Positions 52,482-60,722 of a DNA stretch of 64,000 nt are shown one piece after another; within the stretch, counting starts at the first letter, position 1; each line of letters starts with the position of its first letter. The translations under genes were made by a program, and so were the position numbers. The notes under the pieces were generated by a model. It searched no databases. It saw nothing but the letters and a program-made list of their open reading frames with translations, and was not told where the DNA came from. Origin of the DNA: Cetobacterium somerae (GTDB lineage Bacteria; Fusobacteriota; Fusobacteriia; Fusobacteriales; Fusobacteriaceae); the NCBI RefSeq assembly GCF_022430525.1, contig NZ_CP092519.1, positions 870,454 to 934,453 on the forward strand, given 5' to 3'.

Positions 52482-52934
52482 TTAATACCTCCTAATAATC
52501 CCTTTTTTCATATTTTCCCACTCTTTTTCAATATTAATTCTCATTTTATAAAGAACTTTAAGTGTAATTTCAATTTCATCTTGAGTAATATTTTCAGTTA
52601 TAACCTCAGTAGAATATTCCTCTTCTCTTTGGAGAAAAGGATAAAGTTTTGCTCCTTTTTCAGTACAATAAAGTTTTAACTCTTTTTTGTTATGCTCATC
52701 TTTTTCTTTTTTTACTAATCCATGTTCAACTAGTTTTTTAATAGATTTAGCTGCAGTAGATCTATCAACCTTTAAGAGTGATGCAACTTTATCCTGAATT
52801 ATTCCAGGATTTTCATAAATTCTTACAAGATATAGATATTGACCTTTTGAAAGATTAATCTCTTTAAATTCAATATCACTAATAGTTGCACAACATCGAC
52901 TAATCATTCCTATTTCTCTTAGGATTTCTTTCAT
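52482..52934 (-). CDS. MarR-family transcriptional regulator
   Basis: 150 aa from the ATG after AAAGGTGAG. A longer frame is open upstream but crosses the promoter. The winged helix is near residues 35-100: LSKGQYLYLVRIYENPGIIQ, DKVASLLKVDRSTAAKSIKKLVEHGLV, wing KDEHNKKELKL. It probably senses a small molecule and represses its own operon with the GNAT gene. Confidence 0.88.
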   Translation of the reverse strand: MKEILREIGMISRCCATISDIEFKEINLSKGQYLYLVRIYENPGIIQDKVASLLKVDRSTAAKSIKKLVEHGLVKKEKDEHNKKELKLYCTEKGAKLYPFLQREEEYSTEVITENITQDEIEITLKVLYKMRINIEKEWENMKKGIIRRY

Positions 52935-52964
52935 ATAACTCACCTTTAAAAATATATTTAGATA

Positions 52965-52993
52965 AGTATATAATAAAAATGTGGAAAATTCAA
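52965..52993 (-). promoter_or_regulatory. marR-GNAT promoter
   Basis: Minus strand: TTGAAT, 17 bases, TATACT, ending 31 bp before the MarR start codon. The AT-rich near-palindrome around 52955-52970 overlaps the -10 box and could be an autoregulatory site. Confidence 0.65.
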
Positions 52994-53115
52994 CAAAAAA
53001 TAAAAAAATCATGTACTTTTTTGAAGGATTCGTGTATAAAAAAATAAATATTAATATTTTTATAGTAGCATATAATGTAAAAAATTAATTTGATTATTAA
53101 AAAAGGAGATAGAGT

Positions 53116-53604
53116 ATGAAAAAGATAAATAGAATTTTATTAATATTTTTTATTTTAACAGGGTGTGCTGCAACATCATATGAGGGACAACAAACAAAAG
53201 GAAATGGATTAGATATGAATTTAGTGGCTAATACAATATTAGCTACGGCATTATATAATGGATCAAACAATAACTCTTTTAACCATGATTTTGAACGTAA
53301 TTTTAATAATAATTTTGGAAGTTCAAGTAGTAGCAGTTTTGGACATATGGGCAGTGGGTTTAGTAATGAAATATATGGAAAAAATAAAACAATTACAGAA
53401 ACTCATAAAACAGGAACGTCAACATCAAATACTGTTGGAACTAGTAAAACTGAGACATATACACAACCATATGGTTCTAATGGAACTATGACAACTACAA
53501 CAAGAAACTCAAATACAACTACTCACTCAAACTCAGTTGAAAGAACAACGACAAAAAGTAAATCTGTAGGATCAAATGTTAGATATAATCCCTTTGGATT
53601 TTAA
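53116..53604 (+). CDS. Ser/Thr/Asn-rich lipoprotein
   Basis: 162 aa. Signal MKKINRILLIFFILTGC with lipobox (LTGC, Cys17). The mature part is low-complexity: Asn/Phe stretch (SNNNSFNHDFERNFNNNFG), Ser run, then alternating Thr/Ser/Asn (TSTSNTVGTSKTET, TTTTRNSNTT). It is probably an extended, flexible envelope protein. RBS AAAGGAGAT. A TATAAT at 53071-53076 is the best -10, without a good -35. Family not recognised. Confidence 0.7.
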   Translation: MKKINRILLIFFILTGCAATSYEGQQTKGNGLDMNLVANTILATALYNGSNNNSFNHDFERNFNNNFGSSSSSSFGHMGSGFSNEIYGKNKTITETHKTGTSTSNTVGTSKTETYTQPYGSNGTMTTTTRNSNTTTHSNSVERTTTKSKSVGSNVRYNPFGF

Positions 53605-53619
53605 AAAAATAAAAAAATA

Positions 53620-53648
53620 TTGACATTTAAAAAAAATTAATATAGAAT
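53620..53648 (+). promoter_or_regulatory. Promoter of the ilv leader and operon
   Basis: TTGACA, 17 bases, TAGAAT, ending 32 bp before the leader-peptide ATG. Confidence 0.85.
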
Positions 53649-53679
53649 CTATAAAAATTAGAAAAAGGAGGACGCACTC

Positions 53680-53742
53680 ATGAACAAATTCAAAAACCTA
53701 TTTACTATAATTATAATAATATGCTTTTGGGTTTGGATTTGA
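53680..53742 (+). CDS. ilv operon leader peptide, 20 aa
   Basis: A very good ribosome site (AAAAAGGAGGAC) precedes the ATG. The peptide reads MNKFKNLFT, then five Ile in a row (ATA ATT ATA ATA ATA), then CFWVWI and TGA. One Val and a further Ile follow the Ile run; two Trp also occur. Stalling at the Ile codons when Ile-tRNA is scarce would change folding of the downstream RNA. This is the classical layout of branched-chain amino-acid attenuation, followed 75 bp later by a terminator and then ilvD. Too short for ordinary gene finding. Confidence 0.88.
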   Translation: MNKFKNLFTIIIIICFWVWI

Positions 53743-53764
53743 CGAGTTGTTTCTCTGAAAATAT

Positions 53765-53799
53765 TCAAGCCTTATTTTGTTTAAAAAATAAAGGCTTGA
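53765..53799 (+). promoter_or_regulatory. Leader hairpin upstream of the ilv attenuator
   Basis: TCAAGCCTTA pairs with TAAAGGCTTGA (one bulged A) around a 14-base A/T-rich loop. It lies 22 bp after the leader-peptide stop and is probably part of the pause/antitermination folding. The exact alternative pairing with the terminator arm could not be worked out by eye. Confidence 0.6.
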
Positions 53800-53817
53800 G
53801 CAATAGTTAGAAGTTTT

Positions 53818-53852
53818 AAGAGCTTAAGTCTACGGATTTAAGCTCTTTTTTT
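53818..53852 (+). terminator. ilv attenuator terminator
   Basis: AAGAGCTTAA pairs with TTAAGCTCTT around a 10-base loop, then seven T. It sits 30 bp before ilvD, so transcripts must read through it to express the operon. Confidence 0.9.
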
Positions 53853-53881
53853 ATATATTTTTTACTTGGAGGAGGTTAGTA

Positions 53882-55537
53882 ATGAGAAGCGATGCTGTAA
53901 CAAAGGGGTTAACAAGAGCACCACATAGGTCACTGTTTTATTCAATGGGGTTAACTGATAAGGAGATAACTCTTCCTAAAATAGGAGTTGTCAATTCATA
54001 TAATGAGTTAGTTCCAGGACATATTCATTTAAAAGAGCTTGTAGAAGAGGTGAAGGCTGGAATCTATATGTCTGGAGGAGTTCCTATGGAATTTAATACT
54101 ATAGCTATTTGTGATGGGATAGCTATGGGACATGAGGGAATGAATAACTCTCTTCCAACAAGGGAGATTATAGCTGACTCTATTGAAGCAACAGCTTATG
54201 CCATGCCTTTTGATGCATTAGTTTTTATGCCTAGTTGTGATAAGGTTGTTCCAGGGATGCTAATGGCAGCTATGAGATTAAATCTTCCATCTATTTTTGT
54301 AAGTGGAGGTCCAATGCTAGCTGGGAAATTTCAAGGGAAAAAAATAGGGATATCAGATCTTTTTGAGTATGTTGGAAAAGTTCAGAATAAAGAGATGACA
54401 CTAGAAGAACTAAACGAAGCTGAGCATGAAGTTTGTAAAACATGTGGATCATGTTCTGGAATGTATACTGCAAATACAATGAACTGTTTAACTGAAGCTT
54501 TAGGAATAGCACTTCCTGGAAATGGAACAATACCTAGTGTTTATTCAGAGAGAAAGAGACTAGCAAAAGAAACAGGAATACAAATAATGGAGCTATTAAA
54601 AAGAGATATAAAAGCAAGGGATATTTTAAATAGAGATAGTCTATACAACTCTGTTGTAGTAGATATGGCTTTAGGAGGATCAACAAATACTACGTTACAT
54701 ATTCCAGCAATAGCTTATGAAGGAGGAATAAGTTTAGATTTAAATGTTTTTGATGAAATATCTAAAAAGACAAAACAGATTGTAAAACTATCTCCTGCTA
54801 GTTCAATTTTTATAGAGGATTTTAATCAGGCGGGTGGAGTAAGTGCTGTATTAAATGTTTTAAAAAAATATAATCTTTTAAAATCAAATAACACAGTTTC
54901 ATTAAGAGATATTTTAGAAATTGCAGAAAATGGAAGAGTTTTAGATAAAGATGTAATTAGAGATTTTTCGAATTCATATTTTACTAGTGGAGGTATATCT
55001 ATATTAAAAGGAAATTTAGCACCAAAAGGAGCTGTTGTAAAATCAGGTGCAGTACATCCGAGTATGTTAGTTCATAAGGGGACTGCTAAAGTATTTAATT
55101 GTGAAGAAAGTGCTACAGAGGCTATCTTAGATGGGAATATTGAAAAGGGAGATATAATTGTCATTAAATATGAAGGACCTAAAGGAGGACCAGGAATGAG
55201 AGAGATGTTATCTCCAACAGGAGCTCTTTCTGGAATGGGACTAGATATGTATTGTGCTTTAATAACAGATGGAAGATTTTCAGGTGGTTCTAGAGGAGCA
55301 GCTATAGGTCATATATCACCAGAAGCTTTAGATGGTGGACTTATAGCTTATGTGAAGGATGGAGATTATATTGAAATAGATATACCAAATAAAAAACTAG
55401 AGCTATTAGTTTCTAATGAAGAGATAGAGGAAAGGAAAAAAAATATGTCTATTTTAGAAAAAAATATAAAAAATAGAATGCTACAAAAATATATGAAGTT
55501 AGTTTCAGATGCATCAGAGGGAGCAGTTATGAAATAG
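53882..55537 (+). CDS. ilvD: Dihydroxyacid dehydratase
   Basis: 551-aa cytosolic Fe-S enzyme; converts dihydroxy-isovalerate and dihydroxy-methylvalerate to 2-keto acids. Cluster cysteines are seen at Cys78 (ICDG), Cys119 (PSCDK) and Cys191 (CGSCSGMYTANTM). GGSTNTTLHIPAIAYE, YEGPKGGPGMREML and SGGSRGAAIGHISPEA are family signatures. RBS GGAGGAGG. It is the first gene after the attenuator; ilvB follows 9 bp later. Confidence 0.96.
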   Translation: MRSDAVTKGLTRAPHRSLFYSMGLTDKEITLPKIGVVNSYNELVPGHIHLKELVEEVKAGIYMSGGVPMEFNTIAICDGIAMGHEGMNNSLPTREIIADSIEATAYAMPFDALVFMPSCDKVVPGMLMAAMRLNLPSIFVSGGPMLAGKFQGKKIGISDLFEYVGKVQNKEMTLEELNEAEHEVCKTCGSCSGMYTANTMNCLTEALGIALPGNGTIPSVYSERKRLAKETGIQIMELLKRDIKARDILNRDSLYNSVVVDMALGGSTNTTLHIPAIAYEGGISLDLNVFDEISKKTKQIVKLSPASSIFIEDFNQAGGVSAVLNVLKKYNLLKSNNTVSLRDILEIAENGRVLDKDVIRDFSNSYFTSGGISILKGNLAPKGAVVKSGAVHPSMLVHKGTAKVFNCEESATEAILDGNIEKGDIIVIKYEGPKGGPGMREMLSPTGALSGMGLDMYCALITDGRFSGGSRGAAIGHISPEALDGGLIAYVKDGDYIEIDIPNKKLELLVSNEEIEERKKNMSILEKNIKNRMLQKYMKLVSDASEGAVMK

Positions 55538-55546
55538 GAGGAAAGT

Positions 55547-57211
55547 ATGAAAAAAATAACAGGAGCTAAAATAGTTTTAGAAACATTAAAGTATTTAGGA
55601 GTTAAAGATATTTTTGGATATCCGGGTGGAGCTGTAATTCCTATTTATGATGCACTATACGATTTTAAAGAGATAAATCACTATATGACAAGACATGAAC
55701 AAGGGGCAGTCCATAGTGCAGATGGTTATGCAAGAACTAAAAAGGTTCCTGGAGTTTGTTTAGCAACATCAGGTCCTGGAGCAACAAATTTGGTCACAGG
55801 AATAATGACTGCTCATATGGATTCTATCCCATTACTTGTTATAACAGGACAAGTGAGTACGTCATTTTTAGGAAAGGATTCTTTTCAAGAGAGCGATATT
55901 ATTGGAATAACATCTCCAATTACTAAAAATAACTATTTAGTGAGAGATATATGTGATCTTCCAGAGATATTGAAAGAAGCTTATACACTATCAAAACATG
56001 GAAGACCAGGACCAGTTTTAGTAGATATTCCTAAAAATATTCAAGAACAAGTAATTGATTACTCTTTATTTGAGATACTTTTAAAAAAGGATATTCAAGA
56101 GATGAAAAAATTTAAACCAACTTATACAGATAAAGAGATTGAGGAGTTTGAAAATTATTTTAATAGTTCAAAAAATCCAGTATTAGTAATAGGAGGAGGA
56201 ATTCTAAATGCTCGGTGTGTAGAAGAGGTAAGAGAGTTTATAAATAAAACTAAGATTCCTGTTGTTTCAACACTCATGGGTTTAGGAATATTTAATAAAG
56301 ATGATAAAGGGTACTTAGGAATGATAGGTATGCATGGATTAATAGAAGCTAATAGAGCTGTTGATAAATGTGATCTATTGATATGTGTTGGAATGAGATT
56401 TGATGATAGAATAGTAGGGGATAAAAAAAGATTTTCACCAAACTCTAAAAAGATACATATAGAGTTAGATAGAGCAGAAATAAACAAAAATATAGTTGTA
56501 GATCTTCCAATTATAGGAGATGCTAAAGAGATTTTTAATAGACTTTTAAAATTGGATTTAAAAGTTCATTATGAGAGTTGGAGAGAGAGTTTGGAAAGAG
56601 TTGATGTATTTAAAGAAAAAGAGCTAAACCAAATAACTACATTGAAAATGTTAAATGAAATTTTAGATGAAAATTACATTGTAGTAACTGATGTTGGCCA
56701 ACATCAGATGTTTACAGCACAGCATTTAGATATAAAAAAACCATTTCAATTTTGCACATCTGGTGGAGCAGGAACAATGGGGTATGGATTACCTGCAGCA
56801 ATTGGAGCTCAAATAGCTAATAGGGACAAAAAAGTATTAGCTATATTAGGTGATGGAGGGTTTCAAATGAATCAGCAGGAGTTGATTTTATTAGTTCAAT
56901 ATAATCTACCTGTAAAAATACTTATTTTTAATAATGGAGCTTTAGGAATGGTAAAGCAGTGGCAAGAGTTATTTAATGAAAAAAGGTACTCTAGTGTAAT
57001 TTTAGATGTTAATCCAGATTTTGTAAAATTAGGAAATGCTCATTTTATAGAGGGTGAAAAAATAGATAATGTAGCTAATCTTAAAAGATTAAAGGAGATA
57101 TTAGAAAATGATAAACCTTATTTAGTTGATATTCAAATGTCTTATAAACATAATGTATATCCAATAATACCAGCTGGAAAATCTTATGAACATACAATTG
57201 GAGGTGAATAA
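55547..57211 (+). CDS. ilvB: Acetolactate synthase large subunit
   Basis: 554-aa ThDP/FAD enzyme; first common step of Val, Leu and Ile synthesis. Catalytic Glu51 (HEQGAVHSADGYAR), FAD domain, and ThDP motif from LGDGGFQMNQQELILLVQY to IFNNG are seen. The length is that of IlvB/IlvI/IlvG (about 560-590). It runs directly into ilvN (3-bp gap), forming one complex with it. Confidence 0.95.
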   Translation: MKKITGAKIVLETLKYLGVKDIFGYPGGAVIPIYDALYDFKEINHYMTRHEQGAVHSADGYARTKKVPGVCLATSGPGATNLVTGIMTAHMDSIPLLVITGQVSTSFLGKDSFQESDIIGITSPITKNNYLVRDICDLPEILKEAYTLSKHGRPGPVLVDIPKNIQEQVIDYSLFEILLKKDIQEMKKFKPTYTDKEIEEFENYFNSSKNPVLVIGGGILNARCVEEVREFINKTKIPVVSTLMGLGIFNKDDKGYLGMIGMHGLIEANRAVDKCDLLICVGMRFDDRIVGDKKRFSPNSKKIHIELDRAEINKNIVVDLPIIGDAKEIFNRLLKLDLKVHYESWRESLERVDVFKEKELNQITTLKMLNEILDENYIVVTDVGQHQMFTAQHLDIKKPFQFCTSGGAGTMGYGLPAAIGAQIANRDKKVLAILGDGGFQMNQQELILLVQYNLPVKILIFNNGALGMVKQWQELFNEKRYSSVILDVNPDFVKLGNAHFIEGEKIDNVANLKRLKEILENDKPYLVDIQMSYKHNVYPIIPAGKSYEHTIGGE

Positions 57212-57214
57212 TTT

Positions 57215-57697
57215 ATGAATGCCAAAAGAATTTTATTGGTTATGAAAAATAAACCTGGAGTTTTAAATAAAATATCTGGCTTATTTCAAAAAAGAGGTAT
57301 TAATATAGAAAATATAACAGCAGGAGAGGGATATCCAGAGGATACTGTAAGAATGACAATAACTGGATTTTGGGATGAATATACACTAAATCAAGTTATT
57401 GTACAGGCTGAAAAGTTATTTGATGTTGAGTTTATTAAAGCTTTTTCAAGGGAGAGTGTTTTTAGAGAATTAGTTTTAATAAAAATAAAAGTTAATTCTA
57501 AAAATAGACAAGAATTACTTCAAATATTAGACATATATAGAGGGTCAGTTGTAGATGTAGCACTTGAAAGTTTAATTGTTGAGATAACAGGAGATATTGG
57601 AAAAATAGATGGCTTTTTAAAGCTTATTAAAAATTTTAATGTTTTAGAGATAGCAAGAACAGGTGTATCAGCAATGAGTAGAGGATTAGAGGTTTAA
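57215..57697 (+). CDS. ilvN: Acetolactate synthase small (regulatory) subunit
   Basis: 160 aa, the standard long form. N-terminal ACT domain (NKPGVLNKISGLFQKRGINIENITAG) and C-terminal regulatory domain (REL..IKV, ARTGVSAMSRG). It binds valine and sets feedback inhibition of IlvB. Gap of 3 bp from ilvB and 29 bp to ilvC, whose own GAGGAGG site lies in that gap. Confidence 0.93.
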   Translation: MNAKRILLVMKNKPGVLNKISGLFQKRGINIENITAGEGYPEDTVRMTITGFWDEYTLNQVIVQAEKLFDVEFIKAFSRESVFRELVLIKIKVNSKNRQELLQILDIYRGSVVDVALESLIVEITGDIGKIDGFLKLIKNFNVLEIARTGVSAMSRGLEV

Positions 57698-57726
57698 AAT
57701 AAAAATAGAGACGAGGAGGAGTTGTT

Positions 57727-58674
57727 ATGAGTTTATCAGGAAAAAAGGTTGTTGTATTTGGGTATGGGTCACAAGGGCATGCACATGCTTTAAATTTAAA
57801 AGATTGTGGTTATGATGTAAGTGTAGCATTAAGAGAGGATAGTCAAAGTTGGGATAGAGTTAAAGAGGATGGATTTGAAGTTTTAAATTTGAAGGATGGG
57901 GCAAGAGTTGCAGATGTAGCTATGCTTTTAGTACCTGATGAAAATCAACCAGAATTATATAAAAATTACTTAAAGAATGAGCTGAAAAATGGAGCATTTT
58001 TAGGATTTGCTCATGGTTTTAACATTCATTATTCACAAATTACTCCAAGAAAGGATTTAAATGTATTTATGGTTGCACCAAAGTCTCCAGGTCATAAAGT
58101 GAGAGAAAAGTTTTTAGAAAAAGAGGGAGTACCTGCCTTAATATCTGTGTATCAAGATCCATCTAAAGAAACACTTCAATTGGCTAAGGATTGGGCTAAG
58201 GGAGTTTGTTTGGATTTAGGAGTTTTAGAAACTACCTTTAAAGATGAAACAGAAACAGATTTATTTGGAGAACAAGCTGTTTTATGTGGGGGATTAGTAG
58301 AATTGATGAAGGCAGGCTATGAAACGCTATTAGATGCAGGTTATAATAAAAAATTAGCATATTTTGAATGTGTTCATGAGATGAAATTAATAGTAGATTT
58401 AATCTATTCAAAAGGATTTGCAGCAATGAGAGAATCGATTTCAAATACTGCTGAATATGGAGACTATACAACTGGAAAAAAGATTATTACAAAAGAGAGT
58501 AGAGAGAATATGAAAGAGGTTTTAGAGGATATTAGAAATGAAAGGTTCGCTAAAGATTTTATTTTAGAAGGACAAGCGGGATATCCAATTTTAAAAACTA
58601 TGAGAAATAGATGTAAAGAGGAAAAAATTGAAATAGTTGGAAACGAATTAAGAGAGATGATGTTTAAAAAATAA
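57727..58674 (+). CDS. ilvC: Ketol-acid reductoisomerase, class I
   Basis: 315-aa NADP(H) enzyme; isomerises and reduces acetolactate and acetohydroxybutyrate. Rossmann motif GYGSQGHAHALNLKD with a following LRED (NADPH-type), APKSPGHKVREKF, DETETDLFGEQAVLCGG (Mg-binding acids) and CVHEMKLIVDL are clear. It starts about 15 residues later than most homologues (MSLSGKKVVV), with a good RBS. Last gene of the operon. ilvE and leu genes are not in the window. Confidence 0.95.
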   Translation: MSLSGKKVVVFGYGSQGHAHALNLKDCGYDVSVALREDSQSWDRVKEDGFEVLNLKDGARVADVAMLLVPDENQPELYKNYLKNELKNGAFLGFAHGFNIHYSQITPRKDLNVFMVAPKSPGHKVREKFLEKEGVPALISVYQDPSKETLQLAKDWAKGVCLDLGVLETTFKDETETDLFGEQAVLCGGLVELMKAGYETLLDAGYNKKLAYFECVHEMKLIVDLIYSKGFAAMRESISNTAEYGDYTTGKKIITKESRENMKEVLEDIRNERFAKDFILEGQAGYPILKTMRNRCKEEKIEIVGNELREMMFKK

Positions 58675-58675
58675 T

Positions 58676-58710
58676 AAAAAAATCACGGGTTTTAATTCCG
58701 TGATTTTTTT
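58676..58710 (+). terminator. ilv operon terminator
   Basis: AAAAAAATCACGG pairs with CCGTGATTTTTTT across a 9-base loop, directly after ilvC. Confidence 0.92.
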
Positions 58711-58832
58711 TCTCTTAAAATATAAAAACCTATAATCTCATAATAAGAAAATAAAAGAAGCATAAAAAGGAATCTAAAATAAGTATTTGAATATATTAAC
58801 AACATAGTTGATTTTAAAGGAGGTAAATAAAT

Positions 58833-58994
58833 ATGAAAATTTTTAATTCTGTAAATTTAAATTACACAAAAAAAGATAACATAAATAAAAGAAAAATTTA
58901 TTTTAATAAAAATAAATTAAGCAACTCTCTAGAAAATTATATTATTTATATTATATTTTTATTATCAACTATATTTTGTCTTTTTTATGGATAA
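58833..58994 (+). CDS. Small membrane protein of 53 aa upstream of the BCCT transporter
   Basis: Perfect ribosome site AAAGGAGGT eight bases before the ATG. The N-terminal about 33 residues are basic and Asn/Lys-rich (MKIFNSVNLNYTKKDNINKR). The C-terminal about 20 residues form one membrane helix (NYIIYIIFLLSTIFCLFYG). The BCCT gene begins 26 bp later with its own AAAGGAGG, so both are co-transcribed. Small membrane subunits are known for some secondary carriers, so an accessory subunit is the natural guess. Not detectable by size-filtered gene calling. Confidence 0.7.
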   Translation: MKIFNSVNLNYTKKDNINKRKIYFNKNKLSNSLENYIIYIIFLLSTIFCLFYG

Positions 58995-59020
58995 AATTAA
59001 TTACCTAAAGGAGGAATAAT

Positions 59021-60634
59021 ATGAAAAACTATGATAACATTGATAAAAAAACAAAAATTTTAGAAAAAGTGCTTGCTAAAGAAAATACAATATTTTACAT
59101 AACATTTTTAATTATTTTTGTCATTTTATCAATAATTGCTTTAGACAAAAGTAGTTTTGAAAAAGTAACAACAAATCTACTTGATTCAATAATTACAAAC
59201 TTTGGATTTTTATATTTAATCATTGTGCTTGTAATAGCGTTAGTTTGTTTATTTCTATGTTGTAGTAGTTATGGGAATATTAAACTTGGAAAAGATAATT
59301 CTAAACCTGAATACTCTAATCTTTCTTGGTTTTCTATGCTTTTTTCTGCAGGAATGGGAGTGGGATTAGTATTCTTTGGAGTAGCTGAACCGATGACTCA
59401 TTATGCTTACCCAATAGGAGGAATGGAAAGTGGAACTAAAGAAGCAATAGATTTTGCTTTTAAAACATCATTTTTTCATTGGGGTATCCATCCTTGGGCA
59501 ATTTATAGTTTTTTAGCATTGGCAATGGCATATTTTCAATTTAGAAAAGGAGAAAAAGGTCTTTTAAGTTCTCTTTTTTCACCTATTTTAAAAGGAAGAG
59601 CCTATGAAAAAAAACTAAAAAATACAATAGATATAATAGCAATTTTAGCTACAATAACTGGTGTTGCAACTACTTTAGGTTTAGGAGCCTTACAGATAAA
59701 TAGTGGATTAAATTATCTTTTTAATATACCAAATAGTATATTAAGTCAAATAGTTATCATAACTATTGTAACAGTTATATTTATAGCTTCAGCTTTAGGA
59801 TCATTAGATAAAGGAATAAAAATACTTTCAAATATAAATGTATTAATATCTGTTGTATTGCTATTAATGGTTATTATATTAGGACCCACTATATCGATAT
59901 TTAATGTTTTTTCTGAAAATTTAGGAAATTATTTAAATAATTTTTTAAAAATTAGTTTAAAAACAAATAGTTTTGGTGATAATAAGTGGATGTCGGCATG
60001 GACAATATTTTATTGGTCTAATTGGGTTGCATGGACTCCTTTCGTTGGAACATTTATTGCCAGAATATCAAAGGGAAGAACTATAAGAGAGTTTATAATT
60101 GGAGTAGTTATAATACCATCTATTGTTTCTTTTATTTGGTTTTCAGCTTTTGGAACTTTAGGTATAACTCTTGGAAAAGAATTTGCAACAGTAGCCGTTG
60201 AAAATACTGAAACAGCTTTATTCTTAGTTTTTAGTCAATATAGATTTGGAGCCTTAATGAGTGGAATAGCAATATTATTGTTAGGATCATTTTTTATAAC
60301 ATCAGCTGATTCTGCTACATATGTTTTAGGAATGATGAGTTCAGATGGTGATTTAAACCCACCAAGTTATAAAAAATTAATATGGGGAGTTACTCAATCA
60401 CTTTTAGCAATAGCTTTAATATTTGCTGGAGGATTAAATATGCTTAAAACAGCTTCAATTATAATAGCTTTTCCGTTATTAATCTTATTTCCAATAATGA
60501 TATTTACAATGTTTTACTCTTTAAAAAGAGATATGTATATAAAAAAACAAATTGCTTTAAGAAATGAACTTCGAAAAATGTCTTTAGAAGAAATTAGCGA
60601 TCTTTCAGATGCGATTAAAAGTATAAAAAAATAG
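59021..60634 (+). CDS. BCCT-family (betaine/carnitine/choline) transporter
   Basis: 537-aa carrier with about 12 helices. BCCT signatures are clear: WFSMLFSAGMGVGLVFFGVAEPM (glycine-rich Na+/substrate site), FFHWGIHPWAIYSFLALAMAY and the Trp-rich box WTIFYWSNWVAWTPFVGTFIARISKGRTIREF. It imports quaternary ammonium or related zwitterions with Na+ or H+, for osmoprotection or as nutrient. The C-terminal tail (about 30 residues, charged) may sense osmotic state. It follows the 53-aa membrane peptide. The substrate among BCCT options is not decided. Confidence 0.93.
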   Translation: MKNYDNIDKKTKILEKVLAKENTIFYITFLIIFVILSIIALDKSSFEKVTTNLLDSIITNFGFLYLIIVLVIALVCLFLCCSSYGNIKLGKDNSKPEYSNLSWFSMLFSAGMGVGLVFFGVAEPMTHYAYPIGGMESGTKEAIDFAFKTSFFHWGIHPWAIYSFLALAMAYFQFRKGEKGLLSSLFSPILKGRAYEKKLKNTIDIIAILATITGVATTLGLGALQINSGLNYLFNIPNSILSQIVIITIVTVIFIASALGSLDKGIKILSNINVLISVVLLLMVIILGPTISIFNVFSENLGNYLNNFLKISLKTNSFGDNKWMSAWTIFYWSNWVAWTPFVGTFIARISKGRTIREFIIGVVIIPSIVSFIWFSAFGTLGITLGKEFATVAVENTETALFLVFSQYRFGALMSGIAILLLGSFFITSADSATYVLGMMSSDGDLNPPSYKKLIWGVTQSLLAIALIFAGGLNMLKTASIIIAFPLLILFPIMIFTMFYSLKRDMYIKKQIALRNELRKMSLEEISDLSDAIKSIKK

Positions 60635-60667
60635 AATTAAACAGATATATACAGAGAGTGATAAAGA

Positions 60668-60676
60668 TGCTATAAT
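60668..60676 (+). promoter_or_regulatory. Extended -10 promoter of the third regulator
   Basis: TGC followed by TATAAT gives a full extended -10 element 46 bp before the start codon; no good -35. Confidence 0.6.
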
Positions 60677-60722
60677 TTGTTTCAAAAAAAATTAAACTTC
60701 GCAATAAAATAGGGAGAGATTT

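Noticed and set aside
56155-56487. 110-residue frame opposite ilvB
   Set aside because: Antisense shadow of a highly conserved gene; composition is that of a reverse-complement reading.
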